Shown one piece after another: positions 15,428 through 22,498 of a stretch of DNA of 33,574 bases (its first letter is position 1; the number at the start of each line of letters is the position of its first letter). Origin of the DNA: JAQIBY01 sp046546095 (lineage in GTDB: Bacteria; Bacteroidota; Bacteroidia; Bacteroidales; ML635J-15); NCBI GenBank assembly GCA_046546095.1, contig JBKGYK010000032.1, positions 1 through 33,574 of the forward strand, read 5' to 3'. A model generated the notes under the pieces. The model worked only from the letters and a program-made list of their open reading frames with translations, searched no databases and had not been told where the DNA came from. Both the position numbers and the translations under genes were made by a program.

Positions 15428-16207
15428 TCATTTGTTAAATCTTGCAAAATAATCATCAATTTCATTTCTCATTTTAATACCGACTCTTTCAAAACAGTTA
15501 AGTAATTCATTATAAGCTCCTTCCCCTCCAAGAAAATCCCAAAATTCTTCTGCGACTTTAAGTTCTTTTTCCAGATCAAGCATTCCTGCCATTGTCCAAC
15601 GACTATATGGCTTTGGTTCGTATGGATTGTATGGTATAGCGATTAAAGAATTAATCTTGGCATTAGGATTCTCAGACAATTCCGTTGCTACCCATTCTAA
15701 CAAAGTTCTTTTAAATTCTTTGAACCCTCCTTTATTTGGTTTAGCAGTTTTAATATCAAAAATAAAAATTTCATTATCAAAGCTTTCTAAGTAAACATCA
15801 ATTTTTGTTGGCTTCACAGTTCGCATTTTTCCACTTTGACAAACTTTTCGAATAATCTCTATTTCATTTGTTTTGTTAGGTTGAGTGTCTGCTACTGTTA
15901 AATTATCCATTATTTTCTGGATTTCATGTTGAGCTTTTTCACTTATTTGAGTGCCGGATTTTATTTGTCTTTTTGCGATTTTAAAATTATTTTCTGCTAA
16001 TGAAACAGCTACAGGTTCAAAAATTGTTGTTCCAAAATTTGTATTTAAAGAATGAATGAAAGCATATAAAGCGAGCCGATCTTTACCTAAAAGTTTTGTA
16101 TGAAAGGGCATGGAAGCGGGCTCTGGATTGTAGGTTTTAAAACGTTGCCTCAAGCTATTTTTAATAGTATTCTCAACTGATTTTATTTGATCTTGTGATA
16201 AAGCCAT
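15428..16207 (-). CDS. Type II restriction endonuclease, TdeIII-like
   Basis: A 259-residue protein that should cut DNA unmethylated by its partner. The segments NPEPASMPFHTKLLGKDRLALYAFIHSLNTNFGT, DIKTAKPNKGGFKEFKRTLLEW and IPYNPYEPKPYSRWT agree with what I remember of the TdeIII family (reported specificity GGNCC). A PD-(D/E)xK-like site can be drawn: D137 in TKIDVYLES, then D151-I-K153 in IFIFDIKTAK. Its ATG overlaps the methyltransferase stop in TAATG, so methylase is made first and the nuclease follows by coupling. Base composition is more A+T-rich than in neighbouring housekeeping genes, consistent with transfer. The frame is complete, so it is probably active. Family assignment from memory, not searched; the recognition sequence is inferred only by family. 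Confidence 0.78.
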   Translation of the reverse strand: MALSQDQIKSVENTIKNSLRQRFKTYNPEPASMPFHTKLLGKDRLALYAFIHSLNTNFGTTIFEPVAVSLAENNFKIAKRQIKSGTQISEKAQHEIQKIMDNLTVADTQPNKTNEIEIIRKVCQSGKMRTVKPTKIDVYLESFDNEIFIFDIKTAKPNKGGFKEFKRTLLEWVATELSENPNAKINSLIAIPYNPYEPKPYSRWTMAGMLDLEKELKVAEEFWDFLGGEGAYNELLNCFERVGIKMRNEIDDYFARFNK

Positions 16208-17787
16208 TATTTGTTCTCTTTTAGATGAAAAATTATTTCAGCATAAGCCGATTTATCTTTCTCAGTCCGATTCAGTACAGGCCTTTTATATTTATTCACT
16301 ATTTTCATTCCTGCGTTGTCTGCTATTGATGGGTATAAATTGTATTTGTCATTTGCTACCAGGAAAATATCATAATCATTTTGCAGGTATTGTTTTGAAT
16401 TATTCAATACACTGACAATGCCATCAACATAGGATTTTCTGGCTTGAATGCCTTGTCCTTTAAACAGCGGGCCAATTTCCAATTCATCATTCCGCTCAAA
16501 ATCAAACAGATCATATGAGTATGCATGTTGCTCATGGTAGTCTATTAGTCCAACGTAAGGAGGGCTGGAAAAAATGCCTTTAATCTTTTGTTTTTCGGCC
16601 AATTTTCCAAATGCCTTGTTTTTTTCTTTTAATTTTGAGAAAACATCAACGTTTCTTGCATCTCCCTGTAAGCATGTTTGAAAGGTTTGTGTTTTTAGCT
16701 TTGAATATTCCACAAGACGGTTTATGGTGTCTTTGCTGTACCGTTCCCACCATGAGAGGATTGAAAAGAGGGGTTTGCATATTTTGCCGTGTTTTCTGCA
16801 ATAGTATGTTTGAGTTACGGGGTCTCTGAGGGTTGCTAAATCAGCGTGCGTTGTTGCTCTGCATGAACGTATTGTTCTGCTCAAAATTATTGTTATGATT
16901 TTTTTTGTAGTGGGATTATTAATGTCTTTTAATTGTTCAAAAACAAAATTAATTTCATCTATTATTGGTTGCAAATACCACTTCCCGAGGAAATTGTCTG
17001 CATTATCCTGTTTTATTTTTAAATTGTATTTTTTTACTAGCTTATTAAATGTTGGGATGAATTCTTTTTCCTTTTCAGATGTGTAGGTTTTTACATTTAT
17101 TTCGTTTTGACTTACTTTTATTTTAAATTCCGGCGAAGGAAAATACTTTTTATTGAAAATAGTTAATTCATTCAGTAGTTCGTGTTCAAATTTTAAATTG
17201 TTTTTTTGGGAAATAAAATTATTAAGCTTATTAGTAATGCTTGTCAATTCGTTGTGTAAATCCTGAAAATCAACATTTGCCACTTTGACATTGGCGATTA
17301 ATGTGTTAAACGCTGAAATATCAATTCCGATGGCATGCATTCCTAGTTCGCTTGCCTGCACCATTGTTGTTCCGCTTCCGGCAAATGGATCTAATACAAT
17401 GTCGCCTTTCCTGAAGTAAATTTCCTTTTTGAAGTCATCGGTATGATCATCTAAAAAATATTCAACGAGCTGCGGAATAAATTTTCCTTTGTATGGGTGT
17501 AATCTGTGAACGTGTTTGGTTGTGTCTTTTTCTTTGCACCAATCAAATGATAATGCCCAGTTTAAATCATCCCCGAGCTTTTTTTTCCAGTCAGTTTCTC
17601 TTTTCCCGTTGTAACTTTTATAATAATTGATTAAGTCATTTTTATTGACGGTGATGTTTCCATTTTCTCCGTATTTCTTTACTTTGCCGTATTGAATAAG
17701 GTATGATATATTTGAGGTTGTAACATTCTTTTTTATATAATCTGTTGCCCAAAGACTTGCCTCTTTTATGGTTAAAAAATCTTTCAT
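16207..17787 (-). CDS. DNA amino-methyltransferase with N-terminal helix-turn-helix, partner of the TdeIII-like nuclease
   Basis: A 526-residue enzyme that methylates an exocyclic amino group of adenine or cytosine with S-adenosylmethionine and protects host DNA. Motif I is DPFAGSGTTMVQA (133-145) followed by GIDISAFN; motif IV is SSPPYVGLIDYHEQ (407-420), the S-P-P-Y form usual for N4-cytosine methylases but also seen in N6-adenine ones. Motif I precedes IV by about 270 residues, leaving a large middle part for target recognition. That part includes the conserved-looking SCRATTHADLATL and a Cys/His cluster YYCRKHGKICKP. Residues 5-55 (FLTIKEASLWATDYIKK, then SYLIQYGKVKKYG) form a MerR/excisionase-like helix-turn-helix, which could autoregulate the operon. 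Lysine-, Asn- and Ile-rich, A+T-rich codon use. A weak -7 box TATCTTTA lies at 17811-17818. Confidence 0.9.
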   Translation of the reverse strand: MKDFLTIKEASLWATDYIKKNVTTSNISYLIQYGKVKKYGENGNITVNKNDLINYYKSYNGKRETDWKKKLGDDLNWALSFDWCKEKDTTKHVHRLHPYKGKFIPQLVEYFLDDHTDDFKKEIYFRKGDIVLDPFAGSGTTMVQASELGMHAIGIDISAFNTLIANVKVANVDFQDLHNELTSITNKLNNFISQKNNLKFEHELLNELTIFNKKYFPSPEFKIKVSQNEINVKTYTSEKEKEFIPTFNKLVKKYNLKIKQDNADNFLGKWYLQPIIDEINFVFEQLKDINNPTTKKIITIILSRTIRSCRATTHADLATLRDPVTQTYYCRKHGKICKPLFSILSWWERYSKDTINRLVEYSKLKTQTFQTCLQGDARNVDVFSKLKEKNKAFGKLAEKQKIKGIFSSPPYVGLIDYHEQHAYSYDLFDFERNDELEIGPLFKGQGIQARKSYVDGIVSVLNNSKQYLQNDYDIFLVANDKYNLYPSIADNAGMKIVNKYKRPVLNRTEKDKSAYAEIIFHLKENK

Positions 17788-17942
17788 AGTATAGCTTGTA
17801 TTTATAACAATAAAGATACAATCATTTTTTCATTTTGAATAAAATATTTATAAACACATTTATCCAACTCGTTCATAACTCATCTGAATGAATGTGTTTC
17901 TTCACATCTGATAAAACAATAAATATACCTCATTATACCAGT

Positions 17943-17984
17943 CGCTCCATCGCTCCATTTCTCTTTCTCTCTTTCTCTCTTTTC
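17943..17984. repeat. Pyrimidine-rich simple repeat tract
   Basis: CGCTCCAT occurs twice in tandem (17943-17950 and 17951-17958), followed by about 25 bases of alternating TCTC and TTT units. The opposite strand is purine only over that part. Such tracts are prone to slippage and can form triplex DNA; no gene covers it. Confidence 0.7.
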
Positions 17985-17988
17985 CGCG

Positions 17989-18270
17989 TGAGGGCGTAGG
18001 CTGGCATCCTGCTTTTGCGGCCGCTTTGTTTTCTGCGCTGTGCTGTAGCGCGCGGCAGTTAGCTCACAAGCACAGCAATGCAGAAACAAGCTGGCGAAAA
18101 GCAGATATAAGCCGGAGACCGACGTTTTTTGGTTTTTTTGCCTGCCTTGGCAACCTTCAAGGTCTTCCCAATTATCTTTGCTGTATGTTTGATTCTTGTA
18201 AACAGTAAGATATGGTTGACCTTGAAGGTTTTCACGGCGCGGGCAAAAACCAAAAAGCGGCACGCCCTTA
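17989..18270. repeat. Structured GC-rich element with a closing stem and two long hairpins
   Basis: Outer arms TGAGGGCGT (17989-17997) and ACGCCCTTA (18262-18270) pair with one wobble. Inside, hairpin 1 spans 18009-18104: a long imperfect stem (18009-18036 with 18080-18104) topped by a perfect 8-pair stem GCTGTGCT/AGCACAGC (18037-18044 with 18069-18076). Hairpin 2 pairs 18123-18164 with 18218-18259, including TTTTTTGG/CCAAAAA and ACCTTCAAGGT/ACCTTGAAGGT. The whole region is GC-richer than the A+T-rich DNA on its left. No credible gene lies in it. It could be a non-autonomous mobile repeat (MITE-like), a recombination site, or a structured RNA. It occupies most of the 539-base gap between the restriction-modification module and the radical SAM gene. 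Confidence 0.6.
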
Positions 18271-18326
18271 AGTAAGTACCAAATTACAAATTACAAAAGG
18301 CAAATATCATACTTCCAACCAATTAA

Positions 18327-19394
18327 CTATTCTCCCTTAAACAATTTCGAGTATTTAGTCTTTTTATTTTCTGTCCAGTTGTATTTGCCGAGGAACCATT
18401 GTACCATACCTTTGGGCATGAGTTTCTCCAGGTTGCGGTGCAGGACAATGTCATACTTGCGGTGGAAATTTACCCAACAGGCGTTGCAAGCATGCAAATG
18501 TTCCTTGTGTTTTTTTACGGTTTCGCGCTTATTGATGATTCTGGACAGTGGTTCCTTGTGCAGGTTGCCCAGGATAATTTCCTTGAACTGACAAATGGGA
18601 ATGTCGCCGTTGGGATAAATCACAATGCTGTCGGTGATGCTGCGACAGGGAAGCTTGAGTTTGCCTTCACGGAATTTGGTGTACAGATACATGAAATCAT
18701 AATTCTCGCTGAAATCCTTGACAAAATCCGGAATGTCTTCGGGCTTGTACTCCATGGTGTCGGTGATATCCAGCGCCGACTGCGTTTCAAAATACTCCAT
18801 GGTGTTGTACAGTCCGATGCGCATGTCAAGTCCGTGTTGCTTGCAGACCTCAGCCACGTGTTCCATATCCGCAAAGGTATTGAAAGGAGTAAGGGTGAAC
18901 ATCACCGAAATGGGCAGTTCGTCCTTCAGATTTTCAATTACTTTGATGATGTTGTCGTAAATATCGGCCTGACGCAGTTTTTCAATGGTTTCGCGTGTGC
19001 CGTCCATGGAGAGGTAAAGGCGTACGGGCTTGTATTTTTTTGTGTATTCAATCACCGTGTCGGCATCGCGGCCGTTGGTGAGCAGTTCAAAATATTTGTG
19101 ATGTATCGAGAGGTATTTGAGAATGTCTTCGGCTTCCGGATGCAGAATGAATTCACCACCTTCCAGCCCTATCATCGTGCTTTTGCTGACCACCGGTGAA
19201 TTGATGATTTCCTTAATCTTTTCCAGGCTGAGGTCCTGTTTGGGCTTTTTGGCCCAGATGAAACAATGCCTGCATTTGAGGTTGCACCTGTCTGTTGAGT
19301 ATAGCATGATGGTGCTGAGTTTTTTATGGCGGGGGAATAAGCTGTTGTTGGCAAAGCGCATCCCGCGATTGATGTAATCTTTGGCTGTGTACAT
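18327..19394 (-). CDS. Radical SAM/SPASM-like protein
   Basis: A 355-residue cytoplasmic iron-sulfur enzyme. The radical SAM cluster motif is C37-x3-C41-x2-C44 in DRCNLKCRHCFIW, followed by the SAM-binding GLEGGEFILHPE (76-87) and the strand pattern of a partial TIM barrel. At the C-terminal side, C250, C268 (PNGDIPICQF), C303 and C306 (HACNACWVNFHRKYD) are spaced like the auxiliary-cluster ligands of SPASM/twitch proteins, with the typical phrase Y-P-N-G-D-I-P-I-C and G-N-L. Such enzymes modify peptides, sugars or tRNA-related substrates; here the substrate is unknown. The ATG follows the oxidoreductase stop directly (TAAATG), so the two are one operon, and joint action on a small sugar-like or amino-acid metabolite is a guess. 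Confidence 0.9.
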   Translation of the reverse strand: MYTAKDYINRGMRFANNSLFPRHKKLSTIMLYSTDRCNLKCRHCFIWAKKPKQDLSLEKIKEIINSPVVSKSTMIGLEGGEFILHPEAEDILKYLSIHHKYFELLTNGRDADTVIEYTKKYKPVRLYLSMDGTRETIEKLRQADIYDNIIKVIENLKDELPISVMFTLTPFNTFADMEHVAEVCKQHGLDMRIGLYNTMEYFETQSALDITDTMEYKPEDIPDFVKDFSENYDFMYLYTKFREGKLKLPCRSITDSIVIYPNGDIPICQFKEIILGNLHKEPLSRIINKRETVKKHKEHLHACNACWVNFHRKYDIVLHRNLEKLMPKGMVQWFLGKYNWTENKKTKYSKLFKGE

Positions 19395-20432
19395 TTACTT
19401 TGTTTTGAGTTGTTCTGTGAGTTCAAATACCGGTCTGACTGAGGCCAGCGTGCTTTGGTTTTCCTTTCCGTTTTCACACATGTTCAGAAAAGCCTGTATC
19501 TCTCCAAAATATCCGGCTGCAAATAAATCGTTGTGATCGCGGACAGGAAGGAAATTATTTTTTTGATACAGATAATGTTCTGATATCATTGGGGCCTTGA
19601 TTTTTTCCAGAGGGACATTCATGATGCTCTTGGGCTTGTCAATGGCTTTCAGGCAACTGATGCCTTCGGTTTCAAACAATTGTTTGTCTGTATTGACTGT
19701 GAGTTTTTCCTTGCCCCGCTGCCACCAAAAATCGGTTGACAATTCTATGCGGCCTGTAATATCGCCGGAATGGGATAGATCCAGAAACCAGGTTTCAACG
19801 CCTTTGGCAGACTCAATTTTTCTGCTGTAATCTACTTTTGCTGTACCAAAAAGATGATTGACTATATCCAGTGGGTGGATAAATAAATCCATCATGGCAT
19901 CGCCTTCGGGATAATTTCCGGCGGTGTATTCCAGCTTGTAATATCGTGTGGTCTTGGTTCTCAGTTTGTTGTCCAGAATCTGATACACAGGTGCAAATCG
20001 TTTTTGCAGACCTACAAAAGCTTCGCCTTTGCTTTTCTTTTCGGTATTTTCCAGGATGGTGAGCTCATCCAGGTTCATGCATGGCGGTTTTTCAATGAAT
20101 AAATGCTTTCCGGCCTCAAGCACCTGTTTTGCAATTTCAAAATGCGCAGAAGGTGAGGCACATACAAAAACGCCTGTGATTTCCTTATCCGCAAGTACTT
20201 TTTTCAGGTTTGTTGTACCTTTTGTGTGCCTGTAATTATCGTCTACCACTCTGGCTGACTCTTCCGAGCGGGTTACAATGTATTTAAGCCCGGCTTTCAG
20301 GTAATCCAGTACCGGATAAAGGTTGTTCAATGAGTGATTACCAATGCCTACAAATGCATATTTCCCTTTGTAAGCGCTTTTTACAAATTTGTTCTTTCTG
20401 ATGCGTTTGTATTTGTCAATGACTGATTGCAT
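19395..20432 (-). CDS. Gfo/Idh/MocA-family NAD(P)-dependent oxidoreductase
   Basis: A 345-residue enzyme if started at the ATG at 20432 (MQSVIDKYKRIRK); a TTG at 20477 would add 15 residues. After a basic stretch the Rossmann fold begins KYAFVGIGNHSLNNLYPVL, a variant of G-x-G-x-x-G with the last glycine missing. The hallmark of the family is complete: FVCASPSAHFEIAKQVLEAGKHLFIEKPPCMNLDEL, with the E-K-P motif of the catalytic/cofactor loop. Further on come FVGLQKRFAPVYQ and the D-x-x-x-H-x-x-D-x-x-x-x-L motif (DLFIHPLDIVNHLFG). Members oxidise or reduce sugars, inositols, bile pigments and UDP-sugars. The substrate here is unknown. It abuts the radical SAM gene with no gap, pointing to a common pathway. 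Start choice is uncertain. Confidence 0.88.
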   Translation of the reverse strand: MQSVIDKYKRIRKNKFVKSAYKGKYAFVGIGNHSLNNLYPVLDYLKAGLKYIVTRSEESARVVDDNYRHTKGTTNLKKVLADKEITGVFVCASPSAHFEIAKQVLEAGKHLFIEKPPCMNLDELTILENTEKKSKGEAFVGLQKRFAPVYQILDNKLRTKTTRYYKLEYTAGNYPEGDAMMDLFIHPLDIVNHLFGTAKVDYSRKIESAKGVETWFLDLSHSGDITGRIELSTDFWWQRGKEKLTVNTDKQLFETEGISCLKAIDKPKSIMNVPLEKIKAPMISEHYLYQKNNFLPVRDHNDLFAAGYFGEIQAFLNMCENGKENQSTLASVRPVFELTEQLKTK

Positions 20433-20614
20433 AATATTATACAGCTTTGGGATTTTCAAATCAGATGTTTTAGCCAATAAAGTGCTAAATTACAAAAAAT
20501 GGCTGGTTATTCTGTTAAATTTCCTAAAAAGCAAGTGTGGCTGAGATTTTGTTGGTTTTTGTTGTTTGTATTTCAATGCCTGACAGTTTTTTTAACAACA
20601 AAAAGCAGAAACAT

Positions 20615-20644
20615 AAAAAAAACCCGGAGCAAGAGCCCCGGGTT
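20615..20644 (-). terminator. Rho-independent terminator of the LamG protein gene
   Basis: On the minus strand the arms AACCCGGGGC and GCTCCGGGTT pair (one mismatch) around a 4-base loop and are followed by eight T. It lies about 22 bases after the gene's stop. Confidence 0.85.
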
Positions 20645-20668
20645 AAGCCACAACAGAAAAAGCACACT
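20638..20668. repeat. Direct repeat, copy 1 (terminator tail and stop codon)
   Basis: A 31-base stretch identical to 22195-22225. It covers one arm of the terminator hairpin and reaches into the TAG stop codon of the LamG gene. The second copy lies upstream of the same gene. Confidence 0.85.
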
Positions 20669-22040
20669 AATACAACATGGTTTTTTTACTTACAAAATCA
20701 CCATGCTGACTTAGCTTTGTAATATGTACCCCATTAGCACCAATCATGCTTATGTTGATGTTGTTCTGTCCGATATTCGGATGAACTGTTTTTTCACTAA
20801 TAAGTGTGCCATTGCTGGTAAACACCTGTATAGTGACAGGATCAGCGGATTCAGTTGTAAACTTTATGTTCAGATAATCGCCATTGGAATAGCTGTTAAT
20901 AATTTCAATTGATTGGTCGGCATCGGATTTTGTTTCAACAGACATTGCTTTGAATATTTCTCTTGTACCGTCATAGTCGGTTTGTACAATGCGATAGTAA
21001 GTTGTACCGGAAGGTGCATTGTAGTCTGTGTATTCATAATCCAGGCGTGTCTTGCTGTTGCCTGCGCCGGTAACAGTTCCGATGGCATGCCAGTTTTCCA
21101 TATCTGCTGAACGCTCAATGGTAAAAAAGTCGTTGTTTATCTCGGATGCTGTACTCCAGCTGATAATGTTGTTTCCATTGATTTTGTTTACATCGCTTTC
21201 CAGCATATCAACGGGAAGTGTTCCGCTGCCGTGCCCGTATAATGAACCAATTCCATCCGCAAGTTCATCCATCTGTGCTTCAGTAAGGGCCAGGTTGAAA
21301 AGTGCAAGTTCTGCAATCATGCCCTGGAAGCTGTCGCCTTCTGCACCATGTTGGGTGTAAGAGCTAAAGTCTTTGCTTATGCCGCCCAGGCTGATTTGAC
21401 CTCCATTTAGTCCCTGGTGGGCAAAGTCAGCAGTTGTTTGTGCACCTAAACTACCATTTTTGTAAAGTTTCAACGTCTGTGTTTCAAAATCATAGATGAT
21501 TTGAATCAGGTAGCTGGTGTTGGTGTTGATATCAATTCCGGGAGTAAAAGCACTGATTTCATCTTCATTCCACAGCCCAGTATAAAGTTTGTGGTCGTGA
21601 ATGTAAATATTCAAGCCTGCGTTTGAATCTTTATCACCTTCAGTATAAATGATTTGTGTTCCGTCAGTATCGTCTGATGTTTGCATGACGATGGCAATTG
21701 AGCGGGTTTGATAATCATCGCTGTTTGAAATACCATCACTTTCGATTTCCAGTACGATGTTGGGATTGTCTCTACTGAAGTCTACTGCAGGCTGTCCGTT
21801 GATCCCATTCTCTATATAGTCTGGACTGAGGCCCGGATTTTGTGAGGCATCATTGTTGTTCCCGGAGTTGTCTGTCCAGGTAAAACCGTTGCCCTGACTG
21901 TTTCCAGTCATTTGAGCGGTAAGCCATAAGAGATTGTCATTAGTTATGTTCTCCGGAATGTAAGTAGAAATGTCCTGATTTTGTGCTGAAATGTTCAGGC
22001 TGATAAAAATTGTGGCGAGTAATGCAATTAAATTTTTCAT
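20667..22040 (-). CDS. Secreted LamG/concanavalin-like domain protein with T9SS sorting domain
   Basis: A 457-residue exported protein. I use the ATG at 22040 (MKNLIALLATIFISLNISAQ, a signal peptide ending at AQ); the -7 promoter box at 22071-22078 rules out the longer form. Residues about 35-225 are a laminin-G/concanavalin-like jelly roll: LLWLTAQMTGNSQG, NNDASQNPGLSPDYIENGINGQPAVDFS, SIAIVMQTSDDTDGTQ, LKLYKNGSLGAQTTADF, and FQGMIAELALFNLALTEAQMDELA. A fibronectin-like spacer follows (NDFFTIERSADMENWHAIG to YYRIVQTDYDGTREIF), then a T9SS sorting domain (NIKFTTESADPVTIQVFTSNG to VSKKTMLY). It is probably a surface or extracellular binding protein, perhaps for carbohydrate; no catalytic motif is visible. 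Single gene, own promoter and terminator. Confidence 0.85.
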   Translation of the reverse strand: MKNLIALLATIFISLNISAQNQDISTYIPENITNDNLLWLTAQMTGNSQGNGFTWTDNSGNNNDASQNPGLSPDYIENGINGQPAVDFSRDNPNIVLEIESDGISNSDDYQTRSIAIVMQTSDDTDGTQIIYTEGDKDSNAGLNIYIHDHKLYTGLWNEDEISAFTPGIDINTNTSYLIQIIYDFETQTLKLYKNGSLGAQTTADFAHQGLNGGQISLGGISKDFSSYTQHGAEGDSFQGMIAELALFNLALTEAQMDELADGIGSLYGHGSGTLPVDMLESDVNKINGNNIISWSTASEINNDFFTIERSADMENWHAIGTVTGAGNSKTRLDYEYTDYNAPSGTTYYRIVQTDYDGTREIFKAMSVETKSDADQSIEIINSYSNGDYLNIKFTTESADPVTIQVFTSNGTLISEKTVHPNIGQNNINISMIGANGVHITKLSQHGDFVSKKTMLY

Positions 22041-22070
22041 GTGTATGTGGCGTTTTAAATTCATTTGACA

Positions 22071-22101
22071 CAAATATATGCGGAAAGTAAGCGGCCGGCA
22101 A
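22071..22101 (-). promoter_or_regulatory. Promoter of the LamG protein gene
   Basis: On the minus strand TTG (22101-22099), a 20-base spacer and TATATTTG (22078-22071) match both halves of the Bacteroidota consensus. The ATG at 22040 is 30 bases downstream. Confidence 0.65.
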
Positions 22102-22172
22102 CAAAGTTTGACGGACTGTCATTAATGTTTGACGGATACCTCTTTTTCTTTGATGAGTAAAATCTGGCAAAG

Positions 22173-22201
22173 AAAAAACCCGGAGCGCCACACTCCGGGT
22201 T
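22173..22201 (-). terminator. Rho-independent terminator of the orphan unit
   Basis: Perfect 9-pair stem AACCCGGAG/CTCCGGGTT with a 7-base loop, followed on the minus strand by six T. It closely resembles the terminator at 20615-20644. Confidence 0.85.
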
Positions 22202-22225
22202 AAGCCACAACAGAAAAAGCACACT
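22195..22225. repeat. Direct repeat, copy 2
   Basis: Identical over 31 bases to 20638-20668. Here the position equivalent to the TAG stop of the LamG gene reads AAG, and no protein frame comparable to the LamG gene precedes it. Confidence 0.85.
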
Positions 22226-22361
22226 TGACTATTTTTAGTTTTTGGGAATAGATAGAGTATAACCAATTAGCATAGCCAAGCTAAAATTACCCTGGGAGGG
22301 TAATGGGATTGTTTTAGTATTTATAGTAAATTTTTTCAAAATTTTACTGGTTTGGATGTTC

Positions 22362-22369
22362 CAAATATA
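22362..22369 (-). promoter_or_regulatory. -7 promoter element of the orphan unit
   Basis: The minus strand reads TATATTTG, an exact match. The -33 part is not clear. No protein gene starts between this box and the terminator at 22173-22201. Confidence 0.45.
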
Positions 22370-22498
22370 AGCAAAAAAAATTAATATTAAGCCTGATTTG
22401 GTGAAAGGTCAAAAAATATTGATGAACGAATAATGTCTGTTGATGAAAATGCCAAAATATGTGATGGAAATTTTGAAAGATTCTGCTTGTTGAAATTA

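Larger units (their letters stand above)
22172..22356 (-). ncRNA. Candidate orphan small RNA
   Basis: A stand-alone transcription unit without a credible reading frame. On the minus strand it has a -7 box TATATTTG (22369-22362), an internal perfect 7-pair hairpin (22286-22292 with 22298-22304, loop of 5) and a strong terminator at 22173-22201. The predicted RNA is about 185 bases. Its last part is a near copy of the 3-prime end of the LamG gene downstream, including a 31-base identical stretch. It may be a small regulatory RNA or the remnant of a lost paralogue that kept promoter and terminator. No expression evidence is available. Confidence 0.35.

Noticed and set aside
17880..18263. Minus-strand 127-codon frame across the structured element
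   Set aside because: It runs through the simple repeat and both hairpins, has mixed basic, Cys- and Gln-rich composition (many K-E-R repeats from the TC tract), and no family signature. The inverted repeats explain its length.
17989..18270. Integron attC site or CRISPR-like repeat
   Set aside because: No integrase, no conserved R-box core and no array of spaced repeats are seen; the inverted arms alone do not justify that name.
18399..19199. Plus-strand 266-codon frame opposite the radical SAM gene
   Set aside because: It is antisense to a gene with intact iron-sulfur and SAM motifs and shows no domain pattern of its own.
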